From NCBI GenBank assembly GCA_964639245.1, contig CAZXCU010000003.1:1-64000 (forward strand): a stretch of DNA of 64,000 nucleotides, read 5' to 3'. Positions within the stretch are counted from its first letter, which is position 1. Every line of letters starts with the position of its first letter. The position numbers and the translations under genes are program-made. This DNA comes from SB15 sp964639245 (GTDB lineage Bacteria; Chloroflexota; Anaerolineae; Aggregatilineales; J027). A model generated the notes under the pieces. That model was not told the DNA's origin, did no database searches, and saw only the letters and a list, made by a program, of their open reading frames with translations. Of the stretch, positions 9,117 to 16,663 are shown piece by piece.

Positions 9117-9200
9117 CCTCTCAATTCCCTCCCCATCCATGGAGAGGGGAATTTTTTAGTCCTCCTCTCCTCTTTTGGGAGAGGGGGAGAGGGGGTGAGG
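9117..9200. repeat. GC-rich palindromic intergenic repeat
   Basis: Between xylB and the FAH-family gene lies a double hairpin: CCCTCCCCATCCATGGAGAGGGG and then TCCTCTTTTGGGAGAGGGG. It belongs to the same composition class (CTCACCCC..CTCTCC..GGAGAGGGG..GGTGAGG) found at 11884, 20636, 50210 and inside the gene at 54736-58599. Confidence 0.6.
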
Positions 9201-9222
9201 GCATGGAAAATTTAGGAAAATT

Positions 9223-10113
9223 ATGAAACTCATTACCTACACCTATCAGAACACGACCCAACTTGGCCTTGTCCTTGACAACGCCGTGGTGAATCTGGCG
9301 CACGCTGTTGAAAAACACCGTCCGGGCGCATCAGCACCTGCCGATTTACTCAGTTTATTACAAGCCGATGAGCGCGTGTGGGAACTTGCCAAAGCCACGG
9401 CAGCATGGGCCGCCACCAGTGCCGAAGTCGAACGGATTCCCCTGAGCGAAGTTAAGCTCGAAGCGCCCTTGAGCAATCCCGCCAAAATTATCTGTGTCGG
9501 GCAAAATTATTATGACCACTGCCGCGAGCAAAATGTACCGATTCCTGAACGCCCGATTTTGTTTTCCAAATTTGCCACCTGCATCATCGGCAACGGCGAC
9601 ACCATTCAATGGACAAACGGCACAACGGAACAGGTCGATTATGAGGCGGAATTGGCACTGGTCATTAAAAAAACCGCCAAAAATATCACCCAAGCCAACG
9701 CCTATGAGTACATCGCGGGATATACGATTGTGAATGATATTTCTGCCCGCGATGTGCAATTTGGTGATAAACAATGGGTGCGCGGCAAATCATTTGATAC
9801 CTTTTGTCCTATCGGGCCGATGCTCGTCACCACCGATGAAATTTCCGACCCGCAAAATTTGTCCATCCAATGCCGTGTGAATGGCGAAACGCTGCAAGAT
9901 TCCAGCACCAAAGAAATGATTTTCACCGTTCCCTATCTGCTGGAATTTATCACCCGTACCATTACCCTGCTACCGGGCGATGTTATCAGTACCGGTACAC
10001 CACACGGAGTCGGGATTTTCCGTAATCCACAAATTCTATTAAAAGATGGCGATGTGGTCGAAGTGGAGATTGAAGGGCTGGGTCTGCTGCGAAATCCGGT
10101 GAAGGTGGTATAA
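9223..10113 (+). CDS. Fumarylacetoacetate hydrolase family protein
   Basis: Metal-dependent hydrolase or isomerase of the FAH fold, used in catabolism of aromatic compounds and sugar acids (2-keto-3-deoxy acids, acylpyruvates). It is 296 residues. The C-terminal catalytic domain starts near KIICVGQNYYDHCRE (about 89). Metal ligands are in the VDYEAELALVI segment (Glu pair, about 140-150) and the IVNDISARDVQ segment (Asp, about 171); the GDVISTGTPHGVG motif is at about 249. The N-terminal 80 residues form the small domain of this subgroup. The RBS AGGA precedes the ATG. The substrate is not decided; sugar-acid use would suit the xylose neighbours. Confidence 0.88.
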   Translation: MKLITYTYQNTTQLGLVLDNAVVNLAHAVEKHRPGASAPADLLSLLQADERVWELAKATAAWAATSAEVERIPLSEVKLEAPLSNPAKIICVGQNYYDHCREQNVPIPERPILFSKFATCIIGNGDTIQWTNGTTEQVDYEAELALVIKKTAKNITQANAYEYIAGYTIVNDISARDVQFGDKQWVRGKSFDTFCPIGPMLVTTDEISDPQNLSIQCRVNGETLQDSSTKEMIFTVPYLLEFITRTITLLPGDVISTGTPHGVGIFRNPQILLKDGDVVEVEIEGLGLLRNPVKVV

Positions 10114-10147
10114 CATTGAGTGGGGTGGAGATAAAACTTCATCCCCA

Positions 10148-10561
10148 TTATTTACATGGGTAACGTCCAATATCAATAAGTTCCTGTCTTTCCAAAATGC
10201 GAGTTACAGTATTAAGTTGAAGCAAAAAAATTGTTGCCTTGCCCACTAGGGTTATTGGTTCAATTATTGCACCATTTAGATGGAAATGTTCATCCCATAA
10301 ATCCTTTCGAGGGTTAAAAAGACGAGTTATATCTTCTGTTTCTGGATCTATAGATGCAAAATCACTCCCCTTATGTCGATTACACTTCATGCACGCATAA
10401 GACAAATTCGCCAAAATGGTTTTTCCAAGATGCTTCTCTGGAATAATATGGTCAACTTCAAATGGAAATACCTTTAAAGCCTGTGGCATTAAACAGTATT
10501 CACAACAGTTTTTCGCTCTTTCAATCACTTGGCGACGCAATTCATCGGGAATATAGGTCAT
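10148..10561 (-). CDS. HNH endonuclease family protein
   Basis: A 137-residue HNH nuclease. It has CEYC at about 20-23, the catalytic VDHIIPEKHLG at about 37-47, NLSYAC at about 52-57 and CMKCNRHKGSD, so both zinc-binding cysteine pairs and the catalytic His are intact. The C-terminal part (LFNPRKDLWDEHFHLNG) matches a common Chloroflexota/cyanobacterial HNH family of unknown role. The start codon overlaps the stop of the upstream small gene by four bases (ATGA), so the two are translationally coupled. Whether this is a defence, homing or repair nuclease is not shown. Confidence 0.85.
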   Translation of the reverse strand: MTYIPDELRRQVIERAKNCCEYCLMPQALKVFPFEVDHIIPEKHLGKTILANLSYACMKCNRHKGSDFASIDPETEDITRLFNPRKDLWDEHFHLNGAIIEPITLVGKATIFLLQLNTVTRILERQELIDIGRYPCK

Positions 10562-10809
10562 TTTGATTCCATATGCTTAATAATCTTGATTTTAAGCATG
10601 GTCATAAAATGATCCATTTGTTCCATCTCATCCAATTCAGCATTTTCTTCCCTATTAAGCCCTTCTTTTTGATTTTTATCCAGCAAATATCGCAGCCGCG
10701 CCTGCAAACTTTCTGAGACTTCATAGGCCAAGATTTGGGCAGGACTCGGCGAAGTGGCTAAAAATTGAGAAATTTCCTCGGTAGTCCGCACAATTTCAAG
10801 GGTACTCAT
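10558..10809 (-). CDS. Small helical protein coupled to the HNH nuclease
   Basis: An 83-residue acidic protein starting MSTLEIV. It has a core ILAYEVSESLQARLRYLLDK followed by REENAELDEMEQMDHFM. It is paralogous to the 77-residue protein at 46470-46703 (ILGFEVSSSTKMRVGELL, then KENAELIAYEDVALFI). A GTG four codons upstream is another possible start, but AAAGG sits about 11 bases before the ATG used here. It precedes and overlaps the HNH gene by four bases. The function is unknown; an antitoxin-like or accessory role is only suggested by the arrangement. Confidence 0.65.
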   Translation of the reverse strand: MSTLEIVRTTEEISQFLATSPSPAQILAYEVSESLQARLRYLLDKNQKEGLNREENAELDEMEQMDHFMTMLKIKIIKHMESK

Positions 10810-10890
10810 TTCAAACTTCACCTTTCTTTTTACCTATTATAGCGCTGCTGTTACAATTATGCGGGGTCATCATTTTGGAAGGCTAAACTT

Positions 10891-11850
10891 ATGAATAAAT
10901 TTTTAGTGACAGGGGCGCTGGGGTGTATTGGCGCATGGGTAGTACGGAATCTGGTGCAACAGGGCGAACAAGTCACGGTTTATGATTTAGGTTCGGACAA
11001 ACAGCGCCTGCATTTGATTATGCACGACGATGAATTGGCGCAGGTCAAGTTTATTGGGGGGGGGGATGTCACCCACATTGCCATGCTGGAACAAACGCTG
11101 GCAGACAACGCCATCACCCATGTGATTCATCTTGCCGCGCTGCAAATTCCCTTTTGCCGTGCCGACCCCATCAAAGGTGCGATGGTCAATGTCGTGGGGC
11201 AGGTGAATTTATTCGAGGCGGTCAAACGGGCGGGACTCAAACGGTTGGTCTATGCCAGCAGCGTTGCTGTGTATGGCAGCAAGGACGAATATCCCGACGG
11301 CCTGTTGCAACCGGATGCTCATTTAAACCCCAAAACGCATTACGGCGTGTATAAACAGGCCAACGAAGGCACAGCGCGGGTGTACTGGCAGGACGATGGC
11401 ATCAGCAGCATCGGGTTACGCCCCTACACGATTTACGGGGCGGGGCGGGATCAAGGGCTAACCTCCAGTCCGACCAAAGCCATGCTCGCCGCCGCCGCCG
11501 GACAGCCTTTTCATATTCCTTACGGTGGATTGAACGGGTTTCAACTGGCGGATGATGTCGCCAAAATGTTTATCCTAGCGGCAACTGTTCCCTATGAGGG
11601 CGCAGGGGTGTTTAATATTCAAGGCGAAGTGGCGCATATGCAGCAGGTGGTGGAGGCTATTCAAGCAGCAGAACCTTCCGCCCAGATCACCTACGATGAC
11701 AAACCGCTGCCCTTCCCGGATGGGTTGGAAGATGCCCCCCTGCGTGCGGTTTTAGGCGACCTGCCCGCTACCCCCTTGGCGGAAGGCATTGCAGGGACAA
11801 TCGCGCATTTTAAAGAGTCACTCGCACAGGGCAAAGTCCACTTTTCTTAA
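10891..11850 (+). CDS. NAD-dependent epimerase/dehydratase
   Basis: Extended short-chain dehydrogenase, 319 residues. It has the N-terminal TGALGCIGAWVV nucleotide-binding loop, YASSVAVYG in the centre, and a catalytic YGVYKQANE (Tyr-x3-Lys) at about 151-155. Such proteins act on nucleotide sugars or on sugar acids (uronate dehydrogenase-like). It is a single gene with a good RBS (GGAAGG), divergent from the HNH pair. Exact substrate unknown. Confidence 0.87.
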   Translation: MNKFLVTGALGCIGAWVVRNLVQQGEQVTVYDLGSDKQRLHLIMHDDELAQVKFIGGGDVTHIAMLEQTLADNAITHVIHLAALQIPFCRADPIKGAMVNVVGQVNLFEAVKRAGLKRLVYASSVAVYGSKDEYPDGLLQPDAHLNPKTHYGVYKQANEGTARVYWQDDGISSIGLRPYTIYGAGRDQGLTSSPTKAMLAAAAGQPFHIPYGGLNGFQLADDVAKMFILAATVPYEGAGVFNIQGEVAHMQQVVEAIQAAEPSAQITYDDKPLPFPDGLEDAPLRAVLGDLPATPLAEGIAGTIAHFKESLAQGKVHFS

Positions 11851-11883
11851 CGCACCTTATGCAAAATCGTTTTTGGGGGTTTT

Positions 11884-11920
11884 ATCCCCACCCGGCCCTC
11901 CCCAATACTTTGGGGAGGGG
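11884..11920. repeat. Palindromic repeat, possible terminator
   Basis: A hairpin CCCTCCCCAA-TACT-TTGGGGAGGG (arms 11896-11905 and 11910-11919) with no following T run, just after the epimerase gene. It belongs to the dispersed CTCCCC/GGGGAG class. The flanking ACCTTATGCAAAATCG recurs, altered, at 15250 and inverted at about 15365. Confidence 0.6.
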
Positions 11921-12084
11921 TTAAGAAACGGGTATGTTCCTGCATGGAGGCTGTGCTTTTGTCAGGATGGTCAGCCAAGCATTAGGTTTGTATCAGACTT
12001 ATAAAAGCATTTTTATCGGTTCTAACATTCAGCGACAAACCCTCGCGTTACAATACAGCCATTCATGAAAAGTGAGGAAGAAAA

Positions 12085-12702
12085 ATGCCCCAATATCAAT
12101 ATCCCTTAAATTTGCGTTTTAAACTGATTGCCCTTGCTCCCCGCATCACCATCACCGACGCAAGCGGCGCGGAGCAGTTGTTTGTCAACCAGAAAATCTT
12201 GAATCTCAAAGAAGATGTGCGTATCTACAACAACAGCAAAAAAGAACGCGAAGTCTATCGGATTCAAGCCAACCGCATTATTGATTTTTCTGCCACCTAT
12301 AAATTTGTGCATTCCGCCAACAATGCGCCCATCGGTTCAGTCAAGCGCAAGGGGATGCGTTCCCTGTGGCGAGCCACTTATTTTTCGGACAACCCCAACG
12401 GGCAAACCACCCACCACATGAAAGAGGATAATCCGTGGGTGAAAATTGGGGATGCGCTGCTGAGTGAAGTCCCGATTGTAGGTTTGTTCACTGGCTATTT
12501 TATGAATCCATCCTATACGGCTTATCGGGGGGCTGACCGCGAAAATGAAAGCCAGCCGGTGATGAAATTGGTGAAAACACCCGCCTTTTTTGAATCGACG
12601 TACAGCATTGAATTGGCGAACCCGTCTGTTTCGGCGGACGAAGAAATTCAACTTCTCCTCAGCCTCATGATGCTGGTGCAGTTGGAACGCCGTCGCGGGT
12701 AA
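12085..12702 (+). CDS. LURP-one/Tubby-like domain protein
   Basis: A 205-residue protein resembling the LURP-one-related / scramblase-like beta-barrel family. It opens YPLNLRFKLIALAPRITITD, followed by YRIQANRIIDFSATYKF and GSVKRKGMRSLWRATY, which are the usual conserved stretches of bacterial members. No signal peptide is present. The C-terminal LLLSLMMLVQLERRR is hydrophobic and may contact the membrane. The family's role is unclear (lipid or membrane association is proposed for related folds). The RBS GAGGAAG is well placed. Confidence 0.6.
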   Translation: MPQYQYPLNLRFKLIALAPRITITDASGAEQLFVNQKILNLKEDVRIYNNSKKEREVYRIQANRIIDFSATYKFVHSANNAPIGSVKRKGMRSLWRATYFSDNPNGQTTHHMKEDNPWVKIGDALLSEVPIVGLFTGYFMNPSYTAYRGADRENESQPVMKLVKTPAFFESTYSIELANPSVSADEEIQLLLSLMMLVQLERRRG

Positions 12703-12810
12703 AAATGGTGCGGTAAGGGTGGGCTGCTGGTGTGGGCAGTTTCCACCTTATCATCATTTTTTCATGATTGGCAAAATACCCTCCTCAAATATGAATTTTC
12801 TAAGTATTTT

Positions 12811-12839
12811 TTTACGAATCTCGCGTTAGGCACTATAAT
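12811..12839 (+). promoter_or_regulatory. Sigma70-like promoter before the DUF3592 gene
   Basis: TTTACG at 12811-12816, a 17-base spacer, and a consensus TATAAT at 12834-12839. Transcription would begin near 12847, which argues that the coding start is downstream at 12883 and not at the upstream in-frame codon at 12730. Confidence 0.6.
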
Positions 12840-12882
12840 CATTAAGGTAGTGGCAAACGATGGTTTATTAAAATTCAGGCTT

Positions 12883-13512
12883 ATGGGAGCTTTACTCGCA
12901 GCCGTTATTTTTATTCTGAGTTTGGTGTTTGCCAGCGCGATTCTCATTGCGTGGGGGCAGGCATACGGGACACTGCCGGGTCAGCGAAAAACCGAACGCG
13001 CTGCCATTGACTGGGAAGTCCCGTTTGAAATGCTGCTGGTCATTTTCATGACCGCTCCCGTTTCTGTTCTCATTTATGCTACCCTTGTGGCGATGTCCGA
13101 AGTACAGATTCTAGTGGACGCAGGCATGGTGGTGTTTGCCCTGCTCATTGCTGGAATCGGCATGGACAATTTCCACACCTGCTGCCGCTATTTTGCCAGT
13201 GAACGCTGGCCCACGACTCGCGGCAGGCTCTTTCGGTCACGGCACATTTTCTGGGAAACCAACATGGAATATCGCTACGAAGTGAGCGGACGACGCTTGT
13301 TGGGTGACCGGATTGACGCGCATAACACCCTCAAAGCCCCCCGTTATATCGCCTATGATCCCTATGAAAATGCTGTTGTTACCGTGCATTATCATCCTGC
13401 CAACCCCGAAATTGCCCTGCTAGAGCCGGGCGTGAATTGGTCATCGGTCTCTGTGACACTGAGTTTAGCCATCAATCTGGTGGCGGTACCGTTATTCTTC
13501 TGGTTGGTATAG
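12883..13512 (+). CDS. DUF3592-like membrane protein
   Basis: About 209 residues from the ATG at 12883. It has an N-terminal transmembrane helix (LLAAVIFILSLVFASAIL), two more hydrophobic helices (LLVIFMTAPVSVLIYATLV; MVVFALLIAGIGM), then an extra-membrane domain with the DUF3592 pattern: WPTTRGRLFRSRHIFWETN, EYRYEVSGRRLLGDRI, then VVTVHYHPANPEIALLEPGV. A final hydrophobic helix follows. An open frame extends 51 codons upstream, but a consensus promoter lies inside that extension. Function unknown. Confidence 0.65.
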   Translation: MGALLAAVIFILSLVFASAILIAWGQAYGTLPGQRKTERAAIDWEVPFEMLLVIFMTAPVSVLIYATLVAMSEVQILVDAGMVVFALLIAGIGMDNFHTCCRYFASERWPTTRGRLFRSRHIFWETNMEYRYEVSGRRLLGDRIDAHNTLKAPRYIAYDPYENAVVTVHYHPANPEIALLEPGVNWSSVSVTLSLAINLVAVPLFFWLV

Positions 13513-13516
13513 GGAG

Positions 13517-13556
13517 ACAAGGGGCGGCTTAAGCCCCTTGTTAGAACGTGTTTTTT
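13517..13556. terminator. Hairpin terminator between convergent genes
   Basis: A 9-bp perfect stem ACAAGGGGC / GCCCCTTGT with a 7-base loop, followed after nine bases by six T. It lies four bases after one stop and at the end of the convergent SH3 gene, so it most plausibly serves the plus strand. Confidence 0.6.
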
Positions 13557-14676
13557 ATTGAGCGGGGGTGGCGGGGCCGGCGTTGCAATCCAGCCAACGG
13601 AACACAAAATTCTCCGCACCATCCACATTGACCGCCCGCAGTTCAAACAAACGGTCAAATCGCCGATAGAGATAGTACCCCGACTCCGCTTTAATCAACT
13701 GAATATCGGCGGGAATCCCCACCGCGTTAATTTCGGCTTCGGTTGCGTAGAACACCACCCCTTGCGAAGGGCCAGCGTAATGCAAAATGGCAATGCCGCC
13801 GCCGCTAATGCCTCTGTCGGTGTAGCCAGCGCCATTAATGCAATATACAATCGCATTACCCAGGCGGGTGGTCGGGTTCAAGCGCCCATCAAATTCTTTG
13901 TTACCACCCGGCCCCACACCCACAATCAAATTGCTGTAGCGCCCACCCGATTGAGTGGTGGTGGTGGTCGTCGTTGTCGCTGTAGAAGCCGCCGGAGTCG
14001 CGTTCGGTGTGGTGGTGGTCGTCGTTGCAGGGGTTGACCCATCCACTACGGGCAAGCTGCTCCGCGTGGCATCAATGGTCAGGAGTTCGCCAAAAATCCA
14101 TCCCTCTTGGCCTACCGCCTGTACTTTGAACCACGTTCCCGCCGCGTTGCGCCCAATAACCGAAATCGGGGTATTCGCGCCGAGTGTGGTGATAATGCCA
14201 AATTGAGTTCCCGGCCCACGGCGGAAATTGGCGGCAACCTTGGTCGAACCATTTGCCACACCCGTTCCTGTCACCGATTCAACCACCACGCCCTGTCCTG
14301 CCGCCGGCACAACCGATGTGTTGGTCACATCGGACGGGGCGCTGATGTTGGCGGCTACAATTGGCACTTTGCCCGCCACGTTAAAGCCATCCGGGAAGCG
14401 CAAATACGCCGCGTTAACCCATCCGGTCACGCTGCCATTGCTCACATACACCCAAGTCACGGCATCATTCCGTCCGTAAACCTCCACTTGGGTAAACACC
14501 CGCACTTCCCCGACGATCTCAAAACTGCTGCCGGGGCCGCTGCGAACATACAAAATATCAGGAATCACATCGGCAACTACGGCAGGTTCGCTGTCTTGCG
14601 CCAAAACCCCCACCGCCGAAATTGCCACCACCAGCATCATCATCATCCCAAAAATTTTTAACAACTTGGAAGGCAT
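13555..14676 (-). CDS. Secreted SH3b-repeat protein
   Basis: A 373-residue exported protein. The signal peptide (KLLKIFGMMMMLVVAISAVGVLAQ) probably ends at about residue 27. Two bacterial SH3 repeats follow: VIPDILYVRSGPGSSFEIVG to GWVNAAYL (about 37-92) and VAANFRRGPGTQFGIITTLG to GWIFGELL (about 147-199). A Thr/Ala-rich linker with two poly-Thr runs (about 215-242) leads to a C-terminal domain of about 130 residues that I cannot name and that contains two Cys. SH3b domains usually bind cell-wall or surface glycans; an envelope role is an inference. Confidence 0.82.
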   Translation of the reverse strand: MPSKLLKIFGMMMMLVVAISAVGVLAQDSEPAVVADVIPDILYVRSGPGSSFEIVGEVRVFTQVEVYGRNDAVTWVYVSNGSVTGWVNAAYLRFPDGFNVAGKVPIVAANISAPSDVTNTSVVPAAGQGVVVESVTGTGVANGSTKVAANFRRGPGTQFGIITTLGANTPISVIGRNAAGTWFKVQAVGQEGWIFGELLTIDATRSSLPVVDGSTPATTTTTTPNATPAASTATTTTTTTTQSGGRYSNLIVGVGPGGNKEFDGRLNPTTRLGNAIVYCINGAGYTDRGISGGGIAILHYAGPSQGVVFYATEAEINAVGIPADIQLIKAESGYYLYRRFDRLFELRAVNVDGAENFVFRWLDCNAGPATPAQ

Positions 14677-15427
14677 CGCTCAAACCCTCTAACACTGCAC
14701 AATTGGCCTCCAACTATAACATGCGCTTTTTTGAGATGCTATGCTGTCACCCCGATAATTTCCTTACGCTAACCGTTCGTTAGGTATTCAAAATGCACTG
14801 AGGATAATCTCTGAAAACAGCCACTCGGTAATGGATAACTCAATCGGATTGGTTCGTCTCGCAATTAAATCGGACATCCTAGCGGGGTTTGCGGGGGAAT
14901 TTATTCCGCCGCTATGCGTACAAAGTCGTCTAAAGACGACTGAAAAAAGCAGCTCGTTGCCCACCCAAAATATTCCTGTTATTTGAGAGACGAACCACGG
15001 ATGTAACCTTCGGTTAGATTTTTGGAAAACAAGGACGCGATATATCACGTCCCTACGGGAAATCCACCCTAGCAAATTCGTAGGGACGGTATAGATGCCG
15101 TCCGAGCAATTCTAAATTCTTTCCGAAGGTTACTTTTTGATGTGCTTTCACTTTTAAATACGGATAGGGTAGGGGGGGGCTGTGACTCATCCCCGCGAGG
15201 GAATGAAGACCACACCCGTACATTTGTCCATAAGAATTAAGAAGTCCCCTTACGCAGAATCACGTTTTGGGGACATTTTTTGACCCTACCCTGTCTCCCG
15301 TCCGCAAACTGCCCTGTTTGTCCCCAATGCTTTGGGGATGGATTGCAGGTGGCGATTTTCCCGCATTGCATAAGGTGAATTAAGAATTGTGAATTTTGCA
15401 CAAGATTAAGGTGATTTCAAAAAAAAT
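14677..15427. other. Long intergenic region with degenerate repeats
   Basis: No credible gene in about 750 bases before the sugar-transport promoter. It holds the palindrome at 15033-15103, a variant of the GTCTGTGACCC repeat near 15175-15205, and a stretch (15240-15385) whose ends, CCTTACGCAGAATCACG and the inverse of TTGCATAAGGTG, resemble the repeat near 11855. The open frames here have no family resemblance. Confidence 0.5.
15033..15103. repeat. Imperfect palindrome, MITE-like
   Basis: Arms 15033-15057 and 15079-15103 match at 20 of 25 positions when one is inverted; the inner ten bases CGTCCCTACG / CGTAGGGACG are perfect, with a 21-base centre. It could be folded as a long hairpin. No coding content. 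Confidence 0.6.
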
Positions 15428-15456
15428 TTGAATTTCTTAAAAATTCAGTGTAATCT
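15428..15456 (+). promoter_or_regulatory. Promoter of the sugar ABC transporter operon
   Basis: TTGAAT at 15428-15433, a 17-base spacer, then TAATCT at 15451-15456 preceded by TG, in an AT-rich stretch. It leaves an 80-base untranslated leader before the binding-protein gene. Confidence 0.6.
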
Positions 15457-15543
15457 AGTTGCAGGCACACAGCCTTGCTAGTCAGAGGGAGCGCTCGCCC
15501 CCTCGAAGATTTGTTTCAACTATTTTTAAGGAGTTTTTGTTCA

Positions 15544-16533
15544 ATGCGTAAAGTTACACGTATCGTTCCGATTTTGCTGTTAATTGTCGGTCTTATGATC
15601 GCCAGCTTCGGCCCTGTCAACGCACAGGACGATCAACTGGTCTTTTCGATGGTCGCTCATGGTGGTGTGGGCAACCCCTTCTGGATTGTCGTGATTAAGG
15701 GTATGGAAGATGCCTGCGCCCTGCTCAGTGCAGATTGTGCATGGTTGGCTGACCCCGTGGACAACGTAGATGATATGGCTGGCTACTGGGACGACGCGCT
15801 TGCTCGTAACCCTGCTGGTATCGGCACCACCGTTCCCAACCCCGAAGTCATCCGCGATGCGGTTGTCCGTGCAGATGAAGCTGGCATCCCCGTGATTGCC
15901 TTCAACACCGCCGACCCCAACGCCGGGACTGATCAGGCGCTGCCGATTTTGTTCTACATTGGCGCGAACGAATTCTTGGGTGGTCGTAGCAATGCCCAGC
16001 GCGTGCTGGCTGAAGCTGCCGCCGACGGCGTGACGATTGCCAAAGGCGTTTGCCCGATTCAAGAAGTCGGTCACAGTGGCTTGGAAGCCCGTTGCGCGGG
16101 TGTCCGCAGTGTCTTTGAAGAAAATGGCATCACCCTCGATGGTCTGACCATCACCAACGATGTCACCGAATCTGCGGGTACACTCAATGACTACTTCACC
16201 GCCAATGCCGATACCAATGCCGCGTTCTTCCTCGGCCCGAACCCCTCCAGCAGCTTCAACCTATATCTGCAAGAAGCGGGTCGTGCGCCGCGTGAAATTT
16301 ACGCGACCACCCACGACACCAGCGCCGAAATTTACACCATGATTCAAGAAGGCTACCTGTTGCAAGCGATTGACCAACAGCCTTACCTGCAAGGGTTTGA
16401 AACCATCATGTGGCTGTACCTGAACAGCCAATTTGCCCTTGCGCCCGGTGGTGACATCCTCACCGGCCCCGGCGTGGTTGACCTCAGCAATGTTGATGCC
16501 ATCGTCGAACTGACTGCCGCTGGCTACCGTTAA
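15544..16533 (+). CDS. Sugar ABC transporter substrate-binding protein
   Basis: Periplasmic-binding-protein-like (type I fold, Peripla_BP_4) ligand receptor of about 329 residues, exported. The signal peptide MRKVTRIVPILLLIVGLMIA ends near VNA-QDD (about residue 27). The mature protein opens LVFSMVAHGGVGNPFW, as in xylose/ribose-type binding proteins, and has the hinge segments typical of sugar binders. I place the start at 15544 because AAGGAG lies 11 bases upstream; the frame extends 23 codons further but lacks a signal sequence. Its ligand is unknown; xylose is attractive because xylAB lie 6 kb away, but they are not in one operon. Confidence 0.88.
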   Translation: MRKVTRIVPILLLIVGLMIASFGPVNAQDDQLVFSMVAHGGVGNPFWIVVIKGMEDACALLSADCAWLADPVDNVDDMAGYWDDALARNPAGIGTTVPNPEVIRDAVVRADEAGIPVIAFNTADPNAGTDQALPILFYIGANEFLGGRSNAQRVLAEAAADGVTIAKGVCPIQEVGHSGLEARCAGVRSVFEENGITLDGLTITNDVTESAGTLNDYFTANADTNAAFFLGPNPSSSFNLYLQEAGRAPREIYATTHDTSAEIYTMIQEGYLLQAIDQQPYLQGFETIMWLYLNSQFALAPGGDILTGPGVVDLSNVDAIVELTAAGYR

Positions 16534-16542
16534 AAATTCTGT

Positions 16543-16575
16543 GCGGGTGGGGGTCAAAGCTCACCCGCCTTTTTT
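16543..16575 (+). terminator. Terminator/attenuator between binding protein and permease
   Basis: GCGGGTG (16543-16549) pairs with CACCCGC (16562-16568), followed by CTTTTTT. It lies ten bases after the binding-protein stop and 90 before the permease. Partial termination here would give the excess of binding protein common in such operons (inference). Confidence 0.75.
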
Positions 16576-16663
16576 CCTCACCCCTTTTTTTTATTTTTTT
16601 ACCTTTGATGTCGCTGTGGTGAGGATTCATTCGCACTGATGAATAATTTGAAGAAGAATTTTT

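Noticed and set aside
10558..10821. Toxin-antitoxin interpretation of the HNH pair
   Set aside because: Overlap alone is not enough; the small protein has no recognised antitoxin motif and its paralogue stands alone.
13955..14040. Trinucleotide runs that read as poly-Val/Gly on the plus strand
   Set aside because: They are the complement of the poly-Thr linker codons of the SH3b protein, not a separate repeat element.
14788..15075. 95-codon minus-strand frame in the gene-free region
   Set aside because: It runs through an imperfect palindrome and has no family resemblance or ribosome binding site.
15475..15543. Earlier start for the sugar-binding protein, adding 23 residues
   Set aside because: The extension lacks a signal sequence and lies before the ideal AAGGAG; the ATG at 15544 gives a normal signal peptide.
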